In this document: in pieces, positions 48,525 to 60,600 of the stretch
Numbering within the stretch: the first letter of the stretch is position 1
How the letters are laid out: each line of letters starts with the position of its first letter
NCBI GenBank assembly: GCA_035578155.1
Contig: JAPWDM010000003.1
Coordinates: 20,858,916 to 20,922,915, forward strand
Source of the DNA: Brachynemurus nebulosus
Taxonomy: Eukaryota > Arthropoda > Insecta > Neuroptera > Myrmeleontidae
Length of the DNA: 64,000 nucleotides
Direction of reading: 5' to 3'
Notes under the pieces: generated by a model
What the model was told of the DNA's origin: nothing
What the model saw: the letters and a program-made list of their open reading frames with translations, nothing else
Databases searched by the model: none
Made by a program: the position numbers and the translations under genes

Positions 48525-49499
48525 CAAATAGGCTAGGATAAACTGCAAAACTACTGAAGCGATTTTGATCAAATTTGGTAACTGTCTGTAATTTGGTCCA
48601 ACTTAAAATATAGGATAGCTTTTATCGCAAAATTTTTAGTCTAACCGTGTAAATTAACGAAAAACCACAAAATATCAATTTTTTTACTGTATACAGATAC
48701 GTGTATCTGTGGAAAAATTTATAAAAAAATCATGCAAATTAATTTATTGCTAAGCATTTGAAGAAAAATAATTTTGGAATTTTTGTAAATATTAATAAGT
48801 ATTTCTATAGATACCACCAATAATATTTTTACCTACGACTACTACGAAATTACTTATCTACTGTGCAAAATATTATTTGTATCCTATAAAGAAAAAATAA
48901 ACAGCTGGATTGTCCAGTTATCATCAATTTATTGGCACTTCTGCTGTTTTCAGTAAATTCCATACATATGAAAATTAGATATGCTATAAAAATATGAATA
49001 TGACTTGAAAATATGAAAATATGAATAATACTTTAGAGTCGTCGAGCGAGCGAAGCGAAGCACATAAGGAACTGATTTTGTACAAAATTTTAGAATATCA
49101 AATTTCAATGGACGTGTGGTCACACTGTCCGTCAGTTACACCAAATAGGGCGCAAATTAAAAAGCTGAAGAAATTTGACAGTTTTTACTTAAGTACTGTT
49201 GAGATCTCTGTGAAAGATGAAAGTGATGTTAAAATAGTTTCCCACGGCCTTGGTGACTTGAAGGGCCTAAGATAGAAACAATTCTAAAACTGTTGGTATA
49301 GATACCCATTCTAAGTTCTTACGGTGCGGAAATTGGCCATGCTAATAAAATATGAAAATAGTTATTTTAGAGTCATTGGGCGAGCAGGGTCAAGTGCTAT
49401 AAATAATTGATTTTACACAGAATTTTGGAATATATGTTTGAATTGACCTATAAAGGGCATAGCCAGGTAAGATAGGGAAAACGACCCTTGACGCAAAAT

Positions 49500-49953
49500 T
49501 GATTGTTTTTATAGGAAATAATACTTCTTAACCCCAGATACATTCCTGCCAAATTTCAAGCCTCTGAGGCTAATAGTTTATGAATAAACAGACAAAAATT
49601 TTCAAAAAAAATTTTTTTCACGAAATTACTGAGCCGATTTATTTGAGTTTAATATATATTGTGTACCCACCTTAAACAAAGTAATAAAGAAAAATTGACG
49701 TTATATCCCTTTATTATATTTTTTTAAATTTTTAAATTTAAGTAAATTTATTTTGGCACTTACGCGTTAGCGACACTCACCATTTTTTGTTCAATAATAT
49801 GTCTTTTAGTACTCTATAACATATATTTTTTCGGAAAAATTTTAATTGGTAGAACATAGTAATATTTCAATACAAATACATGTCATGTTCGGTACTACAT
49901 ATATTACTTATGTATAAAAAGGACCATAAAGTGAAGCATCTGCCTGATTTTTA
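49500..49953 (+). repeat. Left arm of a ~450-bp inverted repeat
   Basis: Mirrors 50683-51150: ATTGATTGTTTTTATAGGAA, AAATTACTGAGCCGATTTAT, TTGAGTTTAATATATATTGT and CATGTCATGTTCGGTACTAC all recur in reverse. The arms enclose a 730-bp spacer. Confidence 0.88.
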
Positions 49954-50156
49954 AAACACAGTAGAACTCTGGGGAGTGCAATAAAATGTACTCTTGCCCC
50001 CTGTTTTGCAGTTCTTGTAGTTCCTGTGACGGTCTAAAAATATTTATATTTTGACTTGTTATAAAAATTTTACCATGAATCTGAATATTTGAATGAAATC
50101 AATAAAATTATCTCAGCATACTTACTAATTAAAATTACATCTAACTCAACAAAAAT

Positions 50157-50500
50157 TATAAGTTTTAGAAACTTTATCTAAATAAAGATAATAATAATAA
50201 CAATAATACGTCTTAAATGTTATATTGTTTTAATAATAATAAACATTAACTTAATAGATTGGAACAAAAAACTTCAACAATGTATAGTAATAACAACAGT
50301 CCGGTTAAAACTTGTTGTAGTTATAAGTTATAAGTTTTAGAAACTTTATCTAAATAAAGATAATAATAATAACAATAATACGTCTTAAATGTTATATTGT
50401 TTTAATAATAATAAACATTAACTTAATAGATTGGAACAAAAAACTTCAACAATGTATAGTAATAGCAACAGTCCGGTTAAAACTTGTAGTTATAAAAATA
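50157..50500 (+). repeat. Tandem duplication, 172-bp period
   Basis: TAAGTTTTAGAAACTTTATC ... CAGTCCGGTTAAAACTTGT occurs twice back to back (starting 50157 and 50329) with one clear substitution noticed (AACAACAG to AGCAACAG) and a small length change at the junction. Very recent duplication inside the spacer of the inverted repeat. Confidence 0.95.
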
Positions 50501-50682
50501 TGTAGGTAAATTACATGTAGGTACATATAAGTAACATTAACAGACCCTCTCACTTGATGTTTTTGTTGCACTTCTTAAGGAGGTGCAGAGAGTGGATTTT
50601 TCTGTAATAAAATTACATACGTTCATAACAACGACAAACAAGCTTAGACAAACGTCTAGCTTTCAGGCAGAATGCTTTCGAA

Positions 50683-51150
50683 ATCAGGCAGATGCTTTAC
50701 TTTATAGTCCTTTTCATACATACGTAATATATGTAGTACCGAACATGACATGCATTTGTATTGAAATATTACTATGTTCTACCAGCTAAAATTTTCCCAT
50801 AAAAATATATGTTATAGAGTACTAAGAGACATATTATTGAACAAAAAATGGTGGATGTCGCTAACGCGTAAGTGCCAAAAAAATATTTACTTAAATTTAA
50901 AAATTTAAAAAAAATAGTATAAAAAAGGGATATAACGTTAATTTTTTTTTTATTACTTTGCCTAAGGTGAGTACACAATATATATTAAACTCAAATAAAT
51001 CGGCTCAGTAATTTCGTAAAAAAAAATTTTTTTGAAAATTTTTGTCTGTTTGTGTATTCATAAACTATTAGCCTCAGAGGGTTCAAATTTAGCAGGAATG
51101 TATCTGGGGCTAAGAAATATTATTTCCTATAAGAACAATCAGCTATGCCC
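50683..51150 (-). repeat. Right arm of a ~450-bp inverted repeat
   Basis: Reverse-complement counterpart of 49500-49953 with scattered differences; the frames at 50583-50789 and 50772-50978 lie within or across it and are not genes. Confidence 0.88.
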
Positions 51151-51407
51151 TTTTACCTATAATTTAATTTAACATCGTTTGACACCTAGGCTGTGTAGGC
51201 AACCGGTAGATGGCGCTGTGTTTCGATTTCTAAATTATATATTTTATTCCACGTCATATTTGTTTATGTTCACGATGTCAATGATTTTTATAATTACACT
51301 GTGTATTGTGTTATAATTGTGTACTGTATTGTTTGAAATGATAAGAAAAAATTAATTCAATCTGTTATAACTAATGAGCCACAGCAACGCGTGGCCGGAT
51401 CAGCTAG

Positions 51408-53261
51408 TTCTAATATAAGGCAACAGGGTAATTTGTACATAAATGTTTCAACGTAAATTTACTTGCTTATAAATTAATAAAAATGTTAATCGTTTATTAT
51501 TGTCCATTAAAAAATTCATCGTAATCATACGAACCAAGGATAAAGACATTATTATATCGACAATATCATTCGATATATACAATATTATATTAATTATTAT
51601 CCTTAACGATCACTCTATTCATTTGAAAAAATAACAATGACAAAAAAAGAAAACGAGAAACAGATAGAAATCAACAAAAATAACATTTCATTTGTTCAAA
51701 ATAACAAATGACCATTGAAGAAAAAAGCATGGAAAAACAACGAAACAATAATAATTGGTTATCTTATTTATTATTTTACGATAAAAACAAATGAGAGAAA
51801 ATCGAAATAAATATATCACTTATTCGTTTACTCATTTAACATTTACATATATTTATTTCGCTCAGTTGAACTTCTCCTTCTAATCTCTCTTTTTATTTGT
51901 GTTTACGCGTTTATATTGTCACTGAACTACGTAATCATCTATGTAGACCCAAGACACACAATTTTATACAATTCTACTAAATATGAATCATTTATTTTAC
52001 AAATGTACAGGCACGATTTTGATACGGTATGGGGAAAAAATTTCTGAACATAGTCTTTTAATTTGTGATATCAAAAGAACAGAAAAGAGAAACCAAATTG
52101 TTTCACTACTTAATTGGTTTTTTGTGCAATCTATATAATTTTAAAAGAATAAACGGTCAACAGTCGGAAAATTCTTATAAATTAATTCACTGTAGGTCAC
52201 AGTCAGTTATCTCTTAACGTTATCTGACTCAAGTTACCCGCAACAAAACCCTTATCAGGTACTATTATTAATTTTTCTAGACTTTTCGGATCTACTGTTG
52301 TAAAGTCCGAAAACAGAGAGGGGTGGGAATTGCACACTACTTTGAAGCTGAGTATTTCGTAAATAAGAATTAAAAATGAAAAGTGGTGAAGGAAAGCGCA
52401 ATTTTACTCTAAAAGTCTTTACTTATGATACTGGGTACGATGGAGAAAGTAAAAATAGTATAATCCGGAATTTTTATCACGTAGTAATATTTAAAAAAAA
52501 AAAAAAAAACTTCTTCCTAATCCATCTCAATTCTGACTTTGGCTTATCAACAGCCCCGTAGAGAGACACCGGTATCCACGTCTAAAACTGGAGGCCCGAG
52601 TTGGCGACGGTGCTCAACAGATCTCGGCAGAAAAAAATTGAAGCAAGACGGCACTGTTGAAAAGAGGATAGTTTGGACTTTTTAAAATCATGCTATTAAT
52701 TGTTGTAGCTTTATTACTTTCGCAGATACCGGAAGTCAAAACTAAAAGTACTCTTTTTGTTGCAATATATAAATTAACTCCTCAACTAATGGTCATAGAA
52801 AGGTTTGTTGAAATAAAGAAACTAAAGCTAAGAATACGCTCTAAAAATATATGATACAGATTCTATTACAAAAAAATTTCTATCCGTCGGCGTCGTATAA
52901 ATTGAAAGTGAGAAAAAAATAAATTTTTTTTGAATTCTAGTCTTTAAAAGTAGGTGGTTCAGACTTTAAAATGTACTTATTAAAAAAAAACTTTGTATGA
53001 CCATTTTTTACAGCCTCCTGATGAAAAAAGGCAAAATAATTCAAAATATTTGGTGTTTCTTTAATTTTTTGATGAGTATATTTTTACTTTTAAAAGATTA
53101 CTACTGACGAATGGAACTGAAAAGTAATACATCCTCTCGAACGTTCTTTTTTTATTCTATAAAAATGAGTCTGAATTGAGGCCACTGATTAATTACCGCC
53201 GTGGGGCCCGTTTCAACTCTTGAGGATCTTGGTTATCAATATCTGTCTGCATATTAAATTT
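51408..53261. other. No gene recognised
   Basis: AT-rich. A less AT-rich patch at 52540-52640 (ACCGGTATCCACGTC, GGAGGCCCGAGTTGGCGACG) has no frame that I can support. Frame 52376-52561 crosses a poly-A run and is not called. Confidence 0.45.
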
Positions 53262-53269
53262 CATCTTAA

Positions 53270-54113
53270 CAGAGCTGGGAAAAATGGTTCATAGAAACCA
53301 TTTAAAATAGAAAATGGAAAATGGTTTCCAAAAATGCATTTAAAATACAAAAAGGAAAATGGTTTTGTTTAATATATTTAAAATTGAAAATGGAAAATAG
53401 TTATTTAAAATGGATTATAAAATGCAAAATGCTTTTTTTATTGTATTTATATAGGTACTTTATAAAAAATATTCTACATTTTTTATCATTATTTATATTA
53501 AAAAAAAAAAAAAGTTCAAACGTACTGAAATTAAAGGCACTCTTTTGAGAAAATTTTGTAAAGTTTGCATGATATGAAAACAAAACTTAACTCTTCAAAT
53601 ATTGTTACTCAAAAATATTGTAAAATTTAATTCGATCTTAACATATTCAAACCTTGACTACGCTACAGCTGCAACTTGTAAATAAAATTATAAAAATCAT
53701 CTACTTGAAGTACATTTCTTATCGACGTGTCTTAAAAGTAGGTACACAACTTGAGTCAGAAAAGTTTGACTTAAGAGAACTGCAACTCTAGTAGTCTAGT
53801 AACAAATTTAATTCAAGTGACATTGCAACTCGAGTTATAAAAAATTTGAGTCAATTAAATCAACTTACATTTAACTTAGAATTTGTTAAACTTCAAGTCG
53901 TTCAATTCAAGGTTTATAATTAATATTGTATACACATAAATTTGAGTATACATGCATTTTCATTTTAAATGTAAAATGGATTCAAATTTCCATTTTAAAT
54001 ACAAAATGGAAAATGGTTTGACCGAACTTATTTAAAATAGAAAATTCAAAATGCCATTTTGTATTTTAAATACATATTTAAAATGAAATCATTTTAAATT
54101 GTTCCCAGCCCTG
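53270..54113. mobile_element. hAT-like element (844 bp) with AAAATGG arrays
   Basis: Left end CAGAGCTGGGAAAAATGG, right end ATTGTTCCCAGCCCTG, with an exact 8-bp duplication CATCTTAA (53262-53269 and 54114-54121). Both subterminal regions are arrays of AAAATGGAAAATGG / TTTAAAAT words (53284-53425 and 53965-54095). The frame 53321-53548 reads the array. Confidence 0.92.
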
Positions 54114-54174
54114 CATCTTAATATGTGTAAAAATGGGAGAGTAATTAAACTGCATTAAACAACGAAGAGACGTA

Positions 54175-55153
54175 GGGGAGAGGTGTGTCAATAGTAACAA
54201 AGAAAATATACAGGCTAGTAACTTTGTATTTATTAGTCACAGTGAATTAAATTTTTGGTACAAGATACGGGCATTTTTCGGGTTTTGAATGAGCTGCACA
54301 AAAATACCCTATGTTGACTAGTAATTAAAATAACTGCATTTATGTGGACCAAAGTGTAATGTTACAATCGTCACCAACACAGGATCAATTGTTACAGGGC
54401 TTAGGTTCAACTGTAACACTCATTATTTAGTTGAATTTACACGTTAGTTATTATAAGTAATCCAGTTTTAAAAATTCTTCCTTACATATTGAGTGAGGAA
54501 GGTGACAAACAGTACAGTCTCAGGCAGCAGCTCTGAATTTTTTCTCTTTCTATTACTCTTTTAACGGAATTCATATATACATCATCATTGAATATAGTTT
54601 CTATCCTAGTTTTTCGTTTTGCATATTATAAGCATTTTTTTTAATCCCATTAATGGAAGATTTTTGTTTCTTCTTTATTATTCCGATTCATACCTAAAAT
54701 ATAAAGTTTAATTTTGTTCAACTAAAATTTTTTGTCAGTTGTACATGTTACAATCGACACTACTGAATTTGTTACAATTGTTCCACTGCTGTTTCATTTT
54801 ATAAAAAAATTCATAAAATATTAATTTGGATTAAAAAAGCAAAGCTACCTATCTGATAATATTATTTGATTGATTGTGTTTTCAACAAAATCACATTTCT
54901 TCCAATTGATGAGGTATTTACTTCAAAAATAAAAAAATTGTTAACGCACTCAAAATTCACGATTAGCTTATATAAACACATTTGATATTGCTGAGAGAAA
55001 ACCGCCGGATGATATTAACTGAAAGCTTTGTCAGTAAAGCAAAACTTTAAAAGCCACTTTATGATATGTAATACTCTCCAATAGGATTGATAGATGTCTC
55101 GTAAATTTTGAAGTTACAATTGACCCTCTGTTACTACTGACACACCTCTCCCC
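54175..55153. mobile_element. TA-flanked element (979 bp), Tc1/mariner or pogo-like
   Basis: Left end GGGGAGAGGTGTGTCAATAG and right end CTACTGACACACCTCTCCCC are inverted, with TA at 54173-54174 and 55154-55155. GTTACAAT.GT words recur through the interior. No intact transposase frame. Confidence 0.87.
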
Positions 55154-55155
55154 TA

Positions 55156-57619
55156 TTTGTTTTGAGTCGATTTTTGAAGGTTTTTTTTTGCAGTCTCCCT
55201 TCACAACTTTAGGTCAACAACGATTCAATTTCCCTTCAAAAAACGACTGTAGAGTTCTAAAAATATACCTTCTAAATACAATGTTTTTCTCATTGTAATT
55301 TTAATTGTAATTAAAGTGTAACTGTGCAAATGAGAGATATGTTATATGCAAAAACTGTATTTCACGTCCGTCACAGGTAAGAAGTTTGAAAAAGAACAAT
55401 TAACTATATTATGTCGTTGCAATAGTTTCATCAGTATAATTTATGTGTGCATATTGAAACTGAAAATTTGAGAGCTTTAAAAATTTTTATGTACTTGATG
55501 ACGTCATCAAATTACACTTTTTTTTGCTTTTGTTCAATTAAATATGATGGAAATGATTTATTTTAAAATAATTTAGAAAATTTGGCAAGTAAGATGTGAA
55601 ATTTGTATTTTTACTATCAAAATTGTTATATTCTTCCAAGGAATAAAATTTCACCCGTTTGTACAAAATTTTTTTTTTTGACGATACTGTATTTATCATA
55701 AGACAAAACGAACCTACCACATTGTGGTAATATGTCATCTGGTCCGGTTCATCGTTTTATTTTATTTTCTGCGTCTTCCCAACGATTTTTCTAGCTGTTT
55801 ATACTGTTTGTGCGAAACAGAAATATAATAAATTCAAAAGATAAATGTTTGGAAACAAAATGAATATTGGCAAACATTTTTTTTAACATATTCGAAAATA
55901 GGGATAATTGTTTAATGACGTTACTTACATTAACAGTTGTGTTTCTTATATTAACTCTCTAATTCTAAAGTTGAAGCTATCATGATGAAAATTGTATTTC
56001 AAAACATTATGGTGGAAGCGTTGGGGAGAACAGTTTCATATAATTGTCACCGGTTAACACATTTTTATCTTGGCTTTCTTATAGATTTTCGTACAAAATC
56101 TATAAGGGTACAAAAAATTATTAATCTGTAGTTATTTAATCACATTATTAAAGACAAAAAAATACTGGAATTACTTTTCTTTTTAAACTTTGTCGAATCT
56201 TTTCTGGTATTAGTACATGAGAAACCAGTAGCTGGCTTCTAGCACATTTCCGTCATAAAATCTCTTGAATCGATCATGAAATTTCGACGAAATGGTGCCT
56301 TGTTCAAAATAACTACATACTACTCAAACATTAGGTGGGCAACTTTTTGTCTAGTCAATGCGAGACAACCTCGGAGCTTCTGTAGAAACAATTGACATCA
56401 AATAATTTTATTACAGACCTATTAATATTCAAATAGAAAAGTCATTTCTATTCAATTAGCTGTGACAATAATGTTTTTAAATTGAAACAGAGGTAACTAG
56501 TCAGATTTTAGTTGACTACGTTATGTACTGAACTTTTAATATACCATTATTTTTACGGGTTAACGATTGGCACACCAAAAAATTATATTATTGAACTAGC
56601 AAACTTCTATCACTCGCCGTATAGCTCGTGTTAGAATCTGTATACCCGTCCAGTGACACCTAAACCTTTTATTATACGCTTTTTAAAAAAATGGCAGTTA
56701 AAGTGCATAATGTAAATCAAACAAAAGGAAGAAAAAATAAGAAACCTAAACATTAATTACAATAATTTACTTTGCTAAGTTATTGCATAATTAAGTTTCT
56801 TTACAGATATATTTATCACAATTTTCATAATATTATAAAAATGAAATAAAATGTTCTCATGTATAAATTAATGCTTTATCTTGTTTAGAAAAGCGACTTC
56901 TAAGGAAATCGTGAAGTTTTGAATTATGTTTTTTCTATGAAACTTTTTTTATACAGTCCCGCATAAAAAAAGTTGTTTTTTACAATCTGGAATGAACTAT
57001 AATTTATTATTATAGCTATTTATGAAGTTTTTGAATACTTTTTTTTGTGCAAAAATTTCAGCTGTACATAATTAAATATTATAATTTATCAATATTTTTA
57101 CAAAATCTGCTCTATCTATCCTGCAGTGCAAGTATGGACATCGTAAATAGATCTAAGTGATTATCCAAGACATTTTGACGTCGTTTGATCTTCCCGTACC
57201 ATTTTGGATGTTTTTGTGCTTAACTACTGAAGTATACAAAAATTTCGACCTACAATTTTATTATATTTTAAACATTATTCATTTACTATAGAGAAGAAAC
57301 TTTATATTTTCTAATTTTAAACTATTCTATTTTTATATCTATGCTTATGATAAGAGAAACTAAATCAAACTCTTTTGTTGATTTGCGCATTAATAAAGCT
57401 TTATATACAATATAAATTCATATACCGAAGCATTTACAAATTTATTTTATTATTAGAATTATATAATAAAATTATTGATTATTACTTGAACAATATATTA
57501 GTTTTATCAGTTGTTTTAATACAACGATATACTAAATTAAAATCGACGTGCATATCACAAAGAATCAACTGTAATTACATTATCAAAATTTTTTTTAAAT
57601 GAAAAATTTCTATTGCAGA
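55156..57619. other. AT-rich region just upstream of the adenylyl cyclase exon
   Basis: No open frame of note (55538-55738 and 57375-57602 are AT noise) and no TATA/initiator arrangement I can single out from the background. An untranslated exon of the cyclase gene could lie here or further upstream, because the first coding exon begins with an acceptor. Positions 57607-57618 form that acceptor (TTCTATTGCAG). Confidence 0.5.
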
Positions 57620-57682
57620 ATGAATCTCAGAAAAATTGAGTCCGACGATGTTATTGAAAAAATATCAAAAGCCGAACCAGAG
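57620..57682 (+). CDS. Ac78C: Adenylyl cyclase exon 1 (first coding exon)
   Basis: Twenty-one codons, [21 protein letters not shown], ending at a GTAAGA donor. The exon itself probably starts at 57619, right after the acceptor TTCTATTGCAG. The next intron is 60 bp. The short acidic leader has no signal peptide, as expected for a cytosolic N-terminus. The start codon is inferred: there is an in-frame ATG directly after the acceptor, and no coding exon can be recognised upstream. Confidence 0.75.
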
Positions 57683-60600
57683 GTAAGAAATTTAAATATT
57701 TTAAAAATCAAAAAGTCCTTCTGAATTTTTTCTATAAATTAGATATTCAGTAACAATATTGCAAGCCCCGATGCAATACGTTCACCACCCGACGGCGAAA
57801 GTTCCGGTTCACCTAGTGATCCTGGAGCAACTCCTAAGCGAGAACATACATCAACGTCTGATCTAAGCAATTTTGGTGGATGTCGTGATGAAACGCCATC
57901 AATAACGCAACACGGTATGAAAAATGTGATCTAGAAAAAGTATAAAAATATGGAATATTAATTTTAAATTCATTTATTTCAGATCTTAGTATATTTTTCA
58001 AACGTGGCATGATGTATAAAGGAATTTATTGGCCCAGTTTGACGAACAGTTTTCAAGATAGCCATTTAGAATTAGCGTATTTAAGATACTCACATAGGCA
58101 ACGACAGAAATCTCTTATCATTGTTAATATAGTCGATTTTTTATTAAAAGTTAGTAAAAGGTGCATCATTTTATCTTCAATTTTCGGTTCATGTATTATC
58201 TTTAATTTAGGTAGTCGTAGCTGCCATTTGGTTCGGCAAACATCAAAAGGGACCAGGTACTGAGGCAATCATTTGGACCGTTTCGTGTGTTGCTGCAAAT
58301 CTAGCAGTTTGTTTTTTGGGTTGGTGGCGATGTTTCGCCAATAATTATTTACATTGGGCAGCAATTGGAACATGGTTACTTTTAAATACCCAAGGTAAAT
58401 ACTTACATATATTTTTTGTTTTATTTATTTTTTTTTTCGGACATTTTACTCAAATGTTTAAGTTTCCTTATAGGCTAGTTGAAACTAAGAAAATGAATGA
58501 TTTTCGAATCAGAACAAACCTATATCCAACGTCAGTTCTAATCCTGAAAATTTCCTTTGATTCTTTTCATCAGATAAGTATCAATACTTCCTTAATACTT
58601 CCTTACCCGTACTTAGAAACAATTCTATACTAGTAAATATAAGTAGTAACACTCATTATATAATCAGTTTCGATATGAAGTATTTTTATTCTGGATTTCC
58701 TAATATAAATACCATTCTTGGTATCACATAATCAAATCACTATCAAAATTTTGTACAAAAATACCAACTTTTAACCTAATCGGTTATACATTATACCAAT
58801 AAATTATAATTTAGGAAGGTATAAAAGCAAAAAACTTTTTTTATATTGACTTTCATATTGACTTACAAGGAGAGGTTCAGCTATGGTCGTCACCGATTTT
58901 GATCAAATTTCGTCTGCTAGTAGAGCATAATATCAATATTAAAAATTTACAATATTAAGGTTAGGGATGTTATGGATATGAAATTTCAGATACGGATACG
59001 GATATGGATATTCAAAAACATTTTTTTCGGTTCCGGTTTCGGTTACGGATATGTAATATAATATCGGATAGTTTCGGATACGGTTACGGATACGGATAAT
59101 TGTTTTCAATGACAATTTTTTTAAAAGAAAGGGGAAAATTTTACCCCAAAAAGTGAACGCCAAACACAAGGCAATGGAAATCTATCAAGAGAAATCCATG
59201 GAGCAAAATCTTGCTTCGATTTAACGTTAGTTTTCCAACGACAGTTGTCTGTTATTATACGAAACAAATCCGAAACTTTTATTTTCGGATACGGTCTCGG
59301 TTTCGCATGTGTAATTATTTCGAATATCCGATAGTTTCGGTTACGGTTACCGATATCCATAACATCCCTAATTAACGTCCACCTCTCAAAAACATAGAAA
59401 ATATTTTTATTTAAAGTTTAGACAAAAATACAGGTAAGATATAATCAAGTTATTTAACACGTTTTGTTGCATCCAGTATGGCTTAGGGTGGGGGTTAGAT
59501 GGGCGTTCGAATAGCGAGGTACCGGGATCAAATCCCGGTACAAGTGATTATTCTTGGTTATACAAGTATAATTATAGATTATACTAGTATACTACAAATG
59601 ATTTTTTTTTTTGTTAATAATAAGTAATTAATTTACTAATTATGTTACCGAAATTAAGCTACGAAATATTACACTAGCGGAAATAATTAAAGGATCAAAA
59701 AAAAAAAAAAATTCCAAATTTTTAGCGATTTTTCGAATGGCTGCATATTCGTGACTCCGGTCGTATCGGAGTCGTAAGCAAAGCAATTTAAAGCAGGAAG
59801 TTTCTAGTTTCGAGACCTTGCAATACAAAAATTTTCAAAGCAACGTGTGTGGCGCAATCCTAATAAATACACTGAAAAAAAAATTTTTTCGGTTTTTTTT
59901 TTTTTTTTGGTCCACGGACTTGGAAAAAATTTTCCCGACTTAACCACCACATGGACCGGATAACTTGTTCATTCAGCTTTAATTTGCTTTTTTATAGATT
60001 TTTATATGACCACTTCTCGCTGAGATATCGGACTTTGACCATCGATATCTCAGCAACCAATGATCACACAGAAAATTGAACGAGTGTTTCAAAAACTCAA
60101 ATAAATTCTCTACAAGAATTAGCCATTGTTTTTTCAGAAAAAAATTTTTTGCATACTTTACATGAATTTGAAAAATCAAGAAAAAAGAGCTTTTGGTGGC
60201 TCTTTGGGAAATCAAGCGCTGAATTAAAAACTTCGAGAAAACCACTAATGTTAAGTGTGCCTTTTACAGTTCAATATACCCACAAAAACCCCACCGAGTT
60301 TCAGTTTAATCCATCCAGCCGTTTTTGTGTTTCATTCGATTGAATTTTTGAAAAAATTAAAGGATCATTTTTTGATCTTAAACTTTCATAATCTTCAACA
60401 AAATGAAAAAAAAAAAATTTTCTCAGCTTTTTTCACATTTTCATAAAAAAATTTTTTTTAAGAATATTTTAAAAAAATTTTTCAACAATTTTTTTGAACA
60501 ATTTTAGAAAAAAAAAATTTTTTTGAAAATATTCTAAGAAATTTTCATTTTTTTTTAAATTTAAATACTGTTATTGATAAAAATGTGGAAAAAGCTGAGA

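Larger units (their letters stand above)
48522..51407 (+). mobile_element. Helitron-like element (~2.9 kb)
   Basis: The 3' end reads CCACAGCAACGCGTGG (hairpin) then CCGGATCAGCTAG followed by T, a familiar insect Helitron-type terminus. The likely 5' part is ATACAAATAGGCTAGGATAA ACTGCAAAACTACTGAAGCG directly after the (AT)n tract; the exact first base is unclear. It contains a large inverted repeat (49500-49953 / 50683-51150) and a tandem duplication (50157-50500). The frame 49021-49275 shows no Rep or helicase motif. Confidence 0.6.

Noticed and set aside
58009..58268. Unspliced frames over the cyclase exons (58009-58263 plus, 58053-58268 minus)
   Set aside because: They are exon 3 read through a 61-bp intron, or its antisense shadow; the spliced model explains the region.
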